The notes under the pieces are model-generated. The model searched no databases. It saw only the letters and a list, made by a program, of their open reading frames with translations, and was not told where the DNA came from. This document shows, in pieces, positions 33,850-42,024 of a stretch of 64,000 nucleotides of DNA. Numbering within the stretch: position 1 is the first letter of the stretch; each line of letters opens with the position of its first letter. Origin of the DNA: JAWLHU01 sp041690255 (GTDB lineage Bacteria; Bacillota; Sulfobacillia; Symbiobacteriales; Symbiobacteriaceae); assembly GCA_041690255.1 (NCBI GenBank), contig JAWLHU010000017.1:1-64000 (forward strand), read 5' to 3'. The position numbers were made by a program, and so were the translations under genes.

Positions 33850-33901
33850 GAGTCTGTGTCCGCCAAGCGCCCGTAAGGCTCCGGCGCTAATGGGCAACAG
33901 C

Positions 33902-34064
33902 GGGTAACCCCAACGTCCCGCTCAAGGGTGAGGTGGGTAACCCCGACGACCCGCTCAAGGGTGGGGGTGGGTAGCCCCAACGTCCCGCTCAAGGGTGAGG
34001 TGGGTAACCCCAACGTCGCGCTCAAGGGTGAGGGCGGGTAACCCCAACGTCCCGCTCATGGGGG
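33902..34064 (+). repeat. Five tandem repeats of about 33 bp
   Basis: The unit begins GGGTAACCCCAACGTCCCG and continues with CTCAAGGGTGAGGT. Five copies run head to tail with single-base changes and one-base length changes. GGGTAACCCC is itself palindromic. The array is non-coding and directly precedes the 21-bp array. Confidence 0.85.
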
Positions 34065-34113
34065 ACGGGCTCCTTCGCTGGGCGGTGGACCAGGCCCGAC
34101 CCTGCCAGAGGGT

Positions 34114-34427
34114 GCCAGACGAACGCCAGACGGCGCCAGACGAACTCCAGACGGTGCCAGACGAACTCCAGACGGTGCCAGACGAACTCCAGACGGTGCC
34201 AGACGACTCCAGACGGTGCCAGACGAACTCCGGACGGTGCCAGACGAACGCCAGAGGGTGCCAGACGAACGCCAGACGGTGCCAGACGGACTCCAGAGGG
34301 TACCAGACGGACTCCAGACGGTGCCAGACGAACTCCAGACGGTGCCAGACGAACTCCAGACGGTGCCAGACGAACTCCAGAGGGTGCCAGACGGTGCCAG
34401 AGGAACGCCAGACGAACGCCAGACGGT
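34114..34427 (+). repeat. Minisatellite of about 14 units of 21 bp
   Basis: The unit is GCCAGACGAACTCC plus AGACGGT. Thirteen near-identical copies occur from 34114 to 34385 (one has lost a base), then partial copies and a final full copy at 34407-34427. Because 21 is a multiple of three, all frames stay open and give spurious repeat peptides. It ends 52 bases before ilvB. The unit resembles that of the array at 55182, sharing an ACTCC core. Confidence 0.9.
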
Positions 34428-34479
34428 GCGCGTTGTGCTCTTCCTCCCCCCACTTAAGTAAGGAGGCTGAAGGTCAGAT

Positions 34480-36192
34480 ATGGAGATGCAAGCAGCCCAG
34501 GCCCTACTGAAGGCCCTCGAGCTGGAGGGGGTCGAAGTGATCTTCGGCTACCCTGGTGGGGCGAGCCTCTACATTTACGATGCCCTTTACGACAGTCCGC
34601 TGCGCCACGTGCTGACCCGCCACGAGCAGGGTGCCATCCATGCTGCGCAGGGCTACGCCCGGGCCACCGGCAAGGTCGGCGTCGTCCTGGCCACATCGGG
34701 TCCCGGGGCGACCAACCTGGTCACCGGCCTCTGCGATGCCCTCATGGACTCGACCCCCATCGTCGCGATCACCGGGCAGGTGATCCGGCCCCTGATCGGA
34801 CGGGATGCCTTCCAGGAGGCGGATGTGACCGGGATTACCATGCCCGTCACCAAGCACAACTACCTTGTCACCGATCCCGCCGACCTGCTCAGGGTGGTGC
34901 GGGAGGCCTTCCACATCGCTCAGACCGGGCGCCCCGGGCCGGTCCTGATCGACATCCCGAAGGATGTGACCAACGCCCGGATCCCGTTCCACTACCCGCC
35001 GGAGGTGCGGCTCCCGGGCTACAAGCCCCCGGGGGCAGCCGATTCCGCACCGGTGGCCGATGCGGTGGCGGCGATCCAGTCCGCCGAGCGGCCCGTCCTG
35101 CTCTGCGGCGGCGGCGTGGTCCACTCGCCCGGGGCGGCCGAGCCCTTCCGCCAGTTGGCTGAGCGGACCGGGGCGCCCGTCGTCGAGACCCTCATGGGCC
35201 TGGGCGGTTTCCCCATGGAGCATCCGCAGTGCTTCGGTCTCCTCGGCATGCATGGCACCTTCGCCGCCAACCGGGCCGTCGCCAACGCCGATCTGCTCGT
35301 CGCCTGCGGCATGCGGTTCGATGACCGGGTGACCGGCCTGGCGGCACGGTTTGCGCCCAAGGCGCGCATCGTCCATATCGACATCGATCCGGCGGAGATC
35401 TCCAAGAACCTGCCCTCACACATCCCCGTGGTCGGCGACTGCGCCACCATCCTGGGGCAGATCAACCAGGCGCTCGGCGACTGGTCACCGGCGCCATCCG
35501 GCTGGCTGGGCGAGGTACAGGCCTGGCATGAGCAGCATCCCCTCTGGGGGGTGCGGCCTCACGAGACCGTGTCGACCGATCCCGACGGCATTCCGAAGCC
35601 CCAGCAGGCGCTGCAGGCCGTCTACAAGGCCTTCGGCCCGGAGGCGGTCCTCGCGACCGATGTGGGTCAGCATCAGATGTGGGCGGCGCACTACATCCTC
35701 CGAAATGAGCCCCGCACCTGGATCTCCTCCTGCGGCCTCGGGACGATGGGCTTCGGCCTCCCCGCCGGCGTGGGTGCGGCGATCGGCCGGCCCGACCGGG
35801 ACGTGGTCGTCGTCTCCGGCGACGGCTCGATTCAGATGTGCATTCAGGAGCTGGGGACGGTCATGCAGGAGAACCTGCCGGTCAAGGTGGTCGTGCTGAA
35901 CAACGGCTACCTCGGCATGGTCCGCCAGTGGCAGGAGATGTTCTACAAGGGGCGCTATAAGGAGGTCGATCTGCGCTCCGGGACCCCCGACTTTGTCCGG
36001 TTGGCCGAGGCTTACGGGGTCAAGGGGATCCGGGTGGAGCGCCTGGGAGACCTGGACGCCGCCATGGAGGCAGCCCGGGCGCACCAGGGGCCGGTCTTCG
36101 TGGATGTCCGCTGCGCCGAAGAGGAGAACGTCTTCCCGATCGTGCCGCCCGGTGGCGCCAACACCGACCAGTTGATGAAAGCAAAAGCATAA
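34480..36192 (+). CDS. ilvB: Acetolactate synthase large (catalytic) subunit
   Basis: A 570-residue ThDP enzyme forming acetolactate or acetohydroxybutyrate from pyruvate. It has the catalytic Glu in HEQGAIHAAQGYAR, the central FAD/structural domain (LGMHGTFAANRAVANADLL) and the ThDP/Mg motif GDGSIQMCIQELGTVMQENLPVKVVVLNN. GAAGG lies six bases before the ATG and AGGAGG a little further. It is far from ilvN, at the end of the cluster and behind two repeat arrays. No separate promoter is evident, so it is probably transcribed with the operon. A terminator follows. Confidence 0.96.
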   Translation: MEMQAAQALLKALELEGVEVIFGYPGGASLYIYDALYDSPLRHVLTRHEQGAIHAAQGYARATGKVGVVLATSGPGATNLVTGLCDALMDSTPIVAITGQVIRPLIGRDAFQEADVTGITMPVTKHNYLVTDPADLLRVVREAFHIAQTGRPGPVLIDIPKDVTNARIPFHYPPEVRLPGYKPPGAADSAPVADAVAAIQSAERPVLLCGGGVVHSPGAAEPFRQLAERTGAPVVETLMGLGGFPMEHPQCFGLLGMHGTFAANRAVANADLLVACGMRFDDRVTGLAARFAPKARIVHIDIDPAEISKNLPSHIPVVGDCATILGQINQALGDWSPAPSGWLGEVQAWHEQHPLWGVRPHETVSTDPDGIPKPQQALQAVYKAFGPEAVLATDVGQHQMWAAHYILRNEPRTWISSCGLGTMGFGLPAGVGAAIGRPDRDVVVVSGDGSIQMCIQELGTVMQENLPVKVVVLNNGYLGMVRQWQEMFYKGRYKEVDLRSGTPDFVRLAEAYGVKGIRVERLGDLDAAMEAARAHQGPVFVDVRCAEEENVFPIVPPGGANTDQLMKAKA

Positions 36193-36202
36193 CGGATAAG
36201 AG

Positions 36203-36235
36203 AAGCCGTCAGGGATTCGCATCCTGGCGGCTTTT
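36203..36235 (+). terminator. Terminator of the ilv-leu operon
   Basis: AAGCCGTCAGGGAT pairs with ATCCTGGCGGCTT around a TCGC loop, with T-rich sequence after it. Confidence 0.85.
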
Positions 36236-36345
36236 GGCTGGTTAACCGCTGATCGGCACAGACTATTCATGCGATGAAGGAATCGGGATTCCATCAGGAG
36301 AAGATGATGATCCAGGCCAGGTTCTTACAAGAAGAGGGTGTAGAG

Positions 36346-36729
36346 ATGGACCAGTCAACGAACAACCGGCGCGAGTATTTCCGGTTGGATTTCCCGGATC
36401 TGACTGCGACCATGCAGGTCTTTGAGGTCCAACAGAACCCAGTCTTTGTAGAGCCCCGGACGGTGACGGTGATCAACGCGAGCGGCGGCGGCCTCTACGT
36501 AAAGACCGACGTGGACCTGCCAATCCGCCAGGGGATCTATGCCACCTTTGCCTTCTCCCTGCAGGGACAGCCCTATCTGTTCCGCGGGTATCTGAAGCGG
36601 AAGCTGGACGATCTGACCGCTTACTACTATGGGGTTCAGTTTATCGATGTCGATGAACACGATCGCGGCACCCTGCTCTCCACATTAGGGCGACTCCAGA
36701 TTGAGCGCTCCCGCCGGCTCCGCACCTGA
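36346..36729 (+). CDS. PilZ domain c-di-GMP receptor
   Basis: A 127-residue single PilZ domain. Both c-di-GMP-binding motifs are present: RxxxR in NRREYFRLDF and (D/N)xSxxG in INASGGGLYV. The remaining strands (GIYATFAFSLQGQPYLFRGYLKRKL, AYYYGVQFIDV) follow the family pattern. ATG 36346 was chosen because GAGGG lies seven bases upstream; the frame is open further upstream. It is a single-gene unit; its partner is not evident. Together with the riboswitch, EAL and HD-GYP genes it indicates an active c-di-GMP network. Confidence 0.88.
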   Translation: MDQSTNNRREYFRLDFPDLTATMQVFEVQQNPVFVEPRTVTVINASGGGLYVKTDVDLPIRQGIYATFAFSLQGQPYLFRGYLKRKLDDLTAYYYGVQFIDVDEHDRGTLLSTLGRLQIERSRRLRT

Positions 36730-36896
36730 GGATGGGGCGGTCCGATAGAGAGTGTCGATTGTGTGAATCCAAAAGATCGATCATCCCTTTGGTAGGAGTC
36801 GGCGGAGGGAAAGCATAACTCTCCATGGGAAGGGTGGCGAACGAGGCCACCGAGATTAGCCAGCGCCCGGAAGGGCGCCGCACGGAGGGAACGCCA

Positions 36897-37751
36897 ATGT
36901 CACTGGTCTCGCTGCGGACGCTGCTGGATGCGGCTGAACAGGGGAAGTACGCCGTAGGTGCCTTCAACTGCAACAACATGGAGATCGTACAGGCGATCGT
37001 GGAGGCGGCGGATGAACTCCGCTCCCCGGTGATCCTCCAGGCCAGCCAGGGAGCGATCAAGTACGCCGGCCTGCACTACGTGGTGGGCCTGGCGAAGCTG
37101 GCCGCCGAGCAGGCGTCGGTCCCCGTGGCGCTTCACCTGGACCACGGCACCGACTACAACACGGTGATCGCCTGCATCCGGGCTGGGTTCACCTCGGTCA
37201 TGTTCGACGGCTCCCAGTGGCCGAAGGAGGAGAACATCGCCCGGACGAAGGAGATCGTGAAGGTCGCCCGTGCCGTCGGCGTCTCCGTGGAGGGCGAAAT
37301 CGGCAAGATCGGCGGCGTGGAGGATGACATCGCGGTCGATGAGCGCGACGCCATGCTCACCCCGGTGGCCGATGCGATCGAGTTTTACGAGGCGACCGGT
37401 GTCGATGCGCTGGCCATGTCCTTCGGCACCGCTCACGGTCACTACAAGCTGCCGCCCAAGCTCGCGCTGGACCGGATTGAGGAGGTTCACAACCGGACCG
37501 GGGCCTATCTGGTCATGCACGGTGGTTCGGGCGTCCCGGAGGATGATGTCCGTAAGGGGATCGCCCTGGGCATCCGGAAGGTGAATATTGATACCGAGCT
37601 GCGCGAGGCCTTCCTGGGTGAGATCCGGGCTCAGCTGGCGGCCAAGCCCAACGAGATCGATCCCCGCAAGATCTTCGCCCCCGCCAAGAACGTCCTGAAG
37701 GAGAAGCTGAAGGAGAAGATCACCCTTTTCGGCTCCGCTGGGAAGGCTTAA
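36897..37751 (+). CDS. fba: Class II fructose-bisphosphate aldolase
   Basis: A 284-residue class II aldolase of glycolysis and gluconeogenesis. Zinc ligands appear in LHLDHGTDY and in MSFGTAHGHYK and VMHGGSGVPEDD. The EGEIGKIGGVEDDI block and NIDTELREAF near the end are typical. Length fits FbaA-type enzymes; a tagatose-bisphosphate aldolase is the main alternative. GGAGGG lies seven bases before ATG 36897. A strong terminator separates it from the PfkB kinase. Confidence 0.93.
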   Translation: MSLVSLRTLLDAAEQGKYAVGAFNCNNMEIVQAIVEAADELRSPVILQASQGAIKYAGLHYVVGLAKLAAEQASVPVALHLDHGTDYNTVIACIRAGFTSVMFDGSQWPKEENIARTKEIVKVARAVGVSVEGEIGKIGGVEDDIAVDERDAMLTPVADAIEFYEATGVDALAMSFGTAHGHYKLPPKLALDRIEEVHNRTGAYLVMHGGSGVPEDDVRKGIALGIRKVNIDTELREAFLGEIRAQLAAKPNEIDPRKIFAPAKNVLKEKLKEKITLFGSAGKA

Positions 37752-37763
37752 AGTGAAAGGAGG

Positions 37764-37789
37764 CGCCCCCCGGGCACGGGGGGCGTTTT
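37764..37789 (+). terminator. Terminator after fba
   Basis: CGCCCCCC and GGGGGGCG pair around GGGCAC and are followed by TTTT. Confidence 0.85.
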
Positions 37790-37806
37790 CACGAGGAGGA
37801 TGATGC

Positions 37807-38691
37807 GTGCGACCACTCTTCACCTTTGGCGACCTGGTCCTCGACGTGGTCGCCACCGTAGATGACGCCCTGGACCGCGATACCGACACCCCGGGCGAGG
37901 TCCGCTCCGTCCCCGGCGGCTCGGCCGCCAACTTCGCCGTCTGGACCCGCCGCCTGGGTGACCCGGTCCGGTTTGCTGCCCGCCTCGGCGATGACCTGCT
38001 GGGGCATGCCCTGCGGGACGACATGGCCCGGGAGGGCGTGGAGCCGTTCATTGCCATGGACCCGCAACATCCGACCGCCGTGCTGGTCCTCTTCTCCCAG
38101 GGGACCCAGCGCCATATGATGGTCCCCAGCGGCGCCAACCACTTCTTAGATGAGGCCGACATTCCGGATGAGGCGGTGCGGGGGGCCGGATGGCTCCACG
38201 TGACCGGCTACTCTTTCTTCTGGGCGGGGACAAAGCGTGCGGCGCAGAAGGCAATCCGCCTGGCCCGGGAGGCCGGGGTCCCGATCTCGCTCGATCCCTC
38301 ATCGGCCGGGTTCATTCGGCGACATGGTCTGGAGATCCCTGAGGGCGTCGAGGTCCTGATCCCCAACCAGGAAGAGTGCCTCACCCTGACAGGGCAGACC
38401 GATATCGCCGCCGCCGCCCGGCAGCTTGGCGAGCGGGTCCCGCTGGTCGCCGTGAAGCTGGGGGCCGACGGGGCGCTGCTCTGCCAGGGTGGCCGGCTCA
38501 CCAGGATCCCGCCAGTGGCGCCCGACAGCCCGGTGGTAGACACGACCGGTGCCGGCGATGCCTGGGGCGCCGCCTTCATACACGGGCTGCGGCACGGGCT
38601 CCAGCCAGAGGCTGCGGCTCAGCGGGCGAACCGGATCGGGAGCCGGCTCGTGACCCGGATTGGGGCTCGTCCCGAGGTTCCGCTTGATTGA
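37807..38691 (+). CDS. PfkB-family carbohydrate kinase
   Basis: A 294-residue ribokinase-like sugar kinase. Signature 1 is VPGGSAANFAVWTRRLG; signature 2 with the catalytic Asp is VVDTTGAGDAWGAAFIHGL. VEVLIPNQEE matches the hinge region. Fructokinase or a KDG-type kinase are possible; the sugar cannot be named from sequence alone. GAGGAGG lies seven bases before GTG 37807. It is flanked by terminators on both sides, so it is probably expressed singly. Confidence 0.88.
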   Translation: MRPLFTFGDLVLDVVATVDDALDRDTDTPGEVRSVPGGSAANFAVWTRRLGDPVRFAARLGDDLLGHALRDDMAREGVEPFIAMDPQHPTAVLVLFSQGTQRHMMVPSGANHFLDEADIPDEAVRGAGWLHVTGYSFFWAGTKRAAQKAIRLAREAGVPISLDPSSAGFIRRHGLEIPEGVEVLIPNQEECLTLTGQTDIAAAARQLGERVPLVAVKLGADGALLCQGGRLTRIPPVAPDSPVVDTTGAGDAWGAAFIHGLRHGLQPEAAAQRANRIGSRLVTRIGARPEVPLD

Positions 38692-38698
38692 TCTGCAG

Positions 38699-38734
38699 AC
38701 GCCTTCGGTTTTGGCCGAAGGCGTTGAGTCTTTT
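38699..38734 (+). terminator. Terminator after the PfkB kinase
   Basis: ACGCCTTCGG and CCGAAGGCGT pair around a 6-base loop, with TGAGTCTTTT after it. Confidence 0.85.
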
Positions 38735-38787
38735 GAGAGGGGATAATGAGAGAATAGGCTCATTATAGCCAAGGGGAGACTCACTTT

Positions 38788-39339
38788 ATGACTACGCGGT
38801 CTGTCGCACAGGTATCCGGCGGCCCCAGCCCATTGCTGACTCGTATCAACCGGCACAAGTTCTTGCTGCAGACCCTGATCGCCGTCGTCGGACTTGGGAT
38901 CACGGCACTGCTGGCCGCCCGCATGGTCAGCCTCTTCGGGCTCGATCTGTCGAGCCGCTCGTGGGAGCGAGGCCTTCGGGCGCTGGCCAAGCCGGCACAG
39001 CTCGGCACCTTCGCCCTCATGGCCCTGTGGGCCGCCCGCCTCGCGGTGAAGCGGTTCCCGGCGGGAGGATTGCGCACCTTCTTCCGGTTCCTCCAGGTGG
39101 CACATACCCCCATCGGCCTGGTGGTCGGGGTGGCGGCGGTGGCCCACGGCCTTCCGCTCCTGCTCTTCCACTGGGAGCCGACGCTCTCGTACTACTCGGG
39201 GGTCACAGCCCTCACCGCCATGGCGGTAACCATTCCACTGGGCCTCTGGACGGTCTACCAGCGCAGGCCGCTCACCTGGCACCGGTGGGTATCGCTTGCG
39301 GCCTTCGCAGCCGTGGTCGTTCACATGATCGGCCACTAG
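38788..39339 (+). CDS. Integral membrane protein, possible haem-binding four-helix type
   Basis: A 183-residue protein with four predicted membrane helices (about residues 27-50, 70-88, 105-130 and 138-180). Histidines sit in or near helices: VAHTPIG, AVAHGLPLLLFH, TWHRWVS and VVHMIGH at the C-terminus. Such paired helix histidines are reminiscent of cytochrome b561 or ferric-reductase-like membrane domains. That assignment is tentative and I do not recognise a named family. AAGGGGAG lies nine bases before the ATG. It appears to be a single-gene unit between a terminator and metY. Confidence 0.6.
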   Translation: MTTRSVAQVSGGPSPLLTRINRHKFLLQTLIAVVGLGITALLAARMVSLFGLDLSSRSWERGLRALAKPAQLGTFALMALWAARLAVKRFPAGGLRTFFRFLQVAHTPIGLVVGVAAVAHGLPLLLFHWEPTLSYYSGVTALTAMAVTIPLGLWTVYQRRPLTWHRWVSLAAFAAVVVHMIGH

Positions 39340-39400
39340 GTCTCGCTCTTGTGGTACAATCCTCCTGAGTTGCACTACGCAGGGCACGGGAGGAAGCACC

Positions 39401-40690
39401 ATGCAGAAGAAGCCATATGCGCTGGAGACCCTGGCTGTTCACGGGGGACAGCAGCCTGACCCGATCACGGGGAGCCGGGCCATGCCGATCTATCAGACCA
39501 CGGCCTACGTCTTCGACTCGACCGAGCATGCCCGCAAGCTCTTCTCCCTGGAGGAGGCGGGCAATATCTACACCCGGATCGGCAACCCGACCACCGATGC
39601 CCTGGAGCAGCGCATCGCCCAAATGGAGGGCGGGGTGGGAGCGGTCGCCTTTGCCTCCGGCCACGCGGCCATGGTGGCGGCGATCCTGAACATCTGCCAC
39701 GCCGGCGATGAGATCGTGACATCGGCCAGCCTCTACGGCGGCACATACAACCTCTTCGCCACCACCCTGCCCAAGTACGGGATTACGGCGAAGTTCGTCG
39801 ACCCGGCCGACCCGGAGAACTTCCGCCGGGCGATCACGCCCCGGACCCGGGCTGTCTTCGGCGAGACGATCGGCAACCCGCGCCTCGACCTCTTCGACAT
39901 TGCCGCCGTGGCCGAGATCGCCCACGAGGCTGGTGTACCGCTGATCATCGACAATACCTTTGCCACCCCGGTCCTCTGCCGCCCCTTCGAGCACGGCGCC
40001 GACCTGGTGATCCACTCGGCGACCAAGTGGCTGGGCGGCCACGGTGCGGCCATGGGCGGGGTGGTGGTCGACTCGGGCAACTTCGACTGGAACAGCCCGA
40101 AGTTCCCCGGCTTCACCGAGCCGGACCCTTCCTATCACGGCGTCCGCTACGGGAGCGACTTCGGCCCGGCGGGCTTCATTACCAAGGTCCGGGTCCAGAT
40201 CCTGCGGGACCTGGGCGCCTGCCAGTCTCCGTTCAACGCCTTCCTCCTGCTCATGGGGCTGGAGACGGTCCATTTGCGCATGCGGGCCCACAGTGAGAAT
40301 GCCATGGCCGTCGCCCGCTTCCTGGCCGAGCATCCGGCGGTGGCCTGGGTCCAGTACCCGGGTCTCGACTCGCACCCGACCCACGACCGGGCTGTGCGGT
40401 ATCTGACCGGCGGCTACGGTGGCATGCTAGTCTTTGGCGTCAAGGGCGGGCTGGAGGCGGGTGGGCGGTTCATCGACAGCGTGAAGCTCTTCTCCCACCT
40501 GGCCAACGTGGGTGATGCCAAGTCGCTGGTGATCCATCCGGCCTCGACCACGCACAGCCAGTTGAGCCCGGAGGCCCGCGTGGCCGCCGGCGTCGGCGAT
40601 GACCTGATCCGGGTCTCGGTCGGCATAGAGAACGTGGATGACCTGATCGCCGACCTGGCCCAGGCGCTGGATGCCGCGGCGCCCCGGTAG
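39401..40690 (+). CDS. metY: O-acetylhomoserine aminocarboxypropyltransferase
   Basis: A 429-residue PLP enzyme of the Cys/Met gamma family. The N-terminal ETLAVHGGQQPDPITGSRAMPIYQTTAYVF is typical of MetY. The PLP lysine lies in HSATKWLGGHG, and DNTFATPVLCRPFEHGADLV precedes it. IHPASTTHSQLS is at the C-terminal side. It would make homocysteine directly from O-acetylhomoserine and sulfide. Length is typical of MetY, longer than MetB/MetC. GGAGG lies about seven bases before the ATG. No SAM riboswitch or T-box was seen upstream. Confidence 0.94.
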   Translation: MQKKPYALETLAVHGGQQPDPITGSRAMPIYQTTAYVFDSTEHARKLFSLEEAGNIYTRIGNPTTDALEQRIAQMEGGVGAVAFASGHAAMVAAILNICHAGDEIVTSASLYGGTYNLFATTLPKYGITAKFVDPADPENFRRAITPRTRAVFGETIGNPRLDLFDIAAVAEIAHEAGVPLIIDNTFATPVLCRPFEHGADLVIHSATKWLGGHGAAMGGVVVDSGNFDWNSPKFPGFTEPDPSYHGVRYGSDFGPAGFITKVRVQILRDLGACQSPFNAFLLLMGLETVHLRMRAHSENAMAVARFLAEHPAVAWVQYPGLDSHPTHDRAVRYLTGGYGGMLVFGVKGGLEAGGRFIDSVKLFSHLANVGDAKSLVIHPASTTHSQLSPEARVAAGVGDDLIRVSVGIENVDDLIADLAQALDAAAPR

Positions 40691-40745
40691 CAGATCCTGC
40701 GCCCCGACCGGCCCATCCGCTACTAATCGATAGGAGTTGATCCAT

Positions 40746-41162
40746 TTGCCCGTTAACGATCCTACGATCATCGCCGGGGTTTTCGAGTCCCCGAAGACCA
40801 TCGCGGTGGTCGGCCTCTCCGACAACCCTGAGCGGCCCAGCTTTCACGTCTCCGAGGAGATGCAGCAGCGCGGCTACAAGATCGTCCCCGTGACCCCAAA
40901 GGGCGAGACGATCCTGGGGGAGAAGGTCTACCGCTCCCTGGCCGAGATCCCCTTTCCGGTCGACGTGGTCGATGTCTTCCGCGCCTCGCAGCACGTCATG
41001 GACGTGGTCCGGGACATGGAGCAGATGGCGACCAGGCCGAAGCTGATCTGGCTGCAGGAGGGCGTCGTGAACGATGAAGCCGTCGCGGCAGCGGAGGCGA
41101 TGGGTGTCGCTGCAGTTCAGGACCGCTGCATCTACAAAGAAGCGGTGAAGGCGGGGTTGTAG
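40746..41162 (+). CDS. CoA-binding domain protein
   Basis: A 138-residue protein of the CoA_binding_2 (YccU-like) family with a Rossmann-like fold: KTIAVVGLSDNPERPSFHVSEEMQQRGY, the VTPKGETILGEKVYRSL strand, DVVDVFRASQHV, and LIWLQEGVVNDEA near the end. Function in the cell is not established. TTG 40746 is preferred over TTG 40737 because AGGAG lies nine bases upstream. The stop overlaps the start of the HAD phosphatase gene, so the two are translationally coupled. Confidence 0.85.
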   Translation: MPVNDPTIIAGVFESPKTIAVVGLSDNPERPSFHVSEEMQQRGYKIVPVTPKGETILGEKVYRSLAEIPFPVDVVDVFRASQHVMDVVRDMEQMATRPKLIWLQEGVVNDEAVAAAEAMGVAAVQDRCIYKEAVKAGL

Positions 41163-41983
41163 TGAGTTATCGCCTGATCGCAACCGATATCGATGGCACC
41201 TTGCTCGACCAGGAGGGCGCCGTAACCAGGCGGGCGACCGCCACGCTGGCCCGGCTGGCGGAGCGGGGGATTCCTGTGGTGCTGGCGACCGCCCGCCCGC
41301 CCCGGCGGGTCCGCCCCCTTCATGCGGAGCTGGGCCTGACCACCCCGGTGATCGCCTACAACGGCGGGATCGCCTTTGAGCCGCAGACCGGGCGGGTGCT
41401 CTTCAACCACGCCATGGAGCTCTCGATCGCCCGGGATGTACTGGCGGCCATTCGTACCGCGGCGCCCGCCGCCAATCCGGGCATGGAGCTGGCCGACGAG
41501 TGGTACATTGACCGCCCCGAGCCCCGCCTGCAAGACCTGTTCGACCAAGGCGTGATCGCCGACTTCCCGTTTGTTGGCCCGCTGGAGGAGGCGCTGGCCG
41601 CCACGACCCGGCCGTTGAACAAGCTCTACTTCTTCGGGTCGGCCGAGGTCCGGGCTGCCTTTGAGGCAGCGCTCGTGGAGCGGGGGATCCGTGACCAGGT
41701 CTTCGTCACCTCGTCGAGCCGGGATTTCGTGGAGATCCTGCCCGCCGGCGTCAACAAGGGCACCGCACTGCGGGCACTGGCGGCGATCATGGGCATCCCG
41801 CGGGAGCAGTTGCTCTACCTGGGCGATGAGGAGGCGGACGTGCCGGCGCTCCAGGAGGCGGGGCTTGGGATCGCCATGGGCAACGCCCCCGAGCGGGTGA
41901 AGCGGGCCGCCGGTGCGGTGACCGGTGCCAACACCGCCGACGGGTGGGCGGAGGCCGTTGACCGCTATGTCCTGAGTGCATGA
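41162..41983 (+). CDS. Cof-type HAD phosphatase
   Basis: A 273-residue Cof/YwpJ-type HAD hydrolase with a C2 cap. Motif I is IATDIDGTLLD, motif II lies in VVLATARPPR, motif III Lys in GVNKGTAL, and motif IV LYLGDEEADVPAL. In motif IV the usual Asn of GDxxND is Ala, while both Asp remain. These enzymes dephosphorylate sugar phosphates or flavins; the substrate is unknown. GTG 41162 overlaps the upstream stop codon. A strong terminator follows. Confidence 0.9.
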   Translation: MSYRLIATDIDGTLLDQEGAVTRRATATLARLAERGIPVVLATARPPRRVRPLHAELGLTTPVIAYNGGIAFEPQTGRVLFNHAMELSIARDVLAAIRTAAPAANPGMELADEWYIDRPEPRLQDLFDQGVIADFPFVGPLEEALAATTRPLNKLYFFGSAEVRAAFEAALVERGIRDQVFVTSSSRDFVEILPAGVNKGTALRALAAIMGIPREQLLYLGDEEADVPALQEAGLGIAMGNAPERVKRAAGAVTGANTADGWAEAVDRYVLSA

Positions 41984-41987
41984 ACAA

Positions 41988-42024
41988 GGGGCGCTGCCAT
42001 CTGATCTGGCAGCGCCCATCTTTT
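41988..42024 (+). terminator. Terminator after the HAD gene
   Basis: GGGCGCTGCCA and TGGCAGCGCCC pair around a short loop, followed by ATCTTTTA. It touches the stop of the convergent exonuclease gene and may serve both. Confidence 0.85.

Noticed and set aside
34022..34461. Repetitive peptides read from the 21-bp array (for example PDELQTV repeats)
   Set aside because: They arise only because the repeat length is a multiple of three; several frames on both strands are equally open and none has a ribosome site or family.
39340..39400. SAM riboswitch or methionine T-box before metY
   Set aside because: The leader is only about 60 bases and contains none of the conserved segments.
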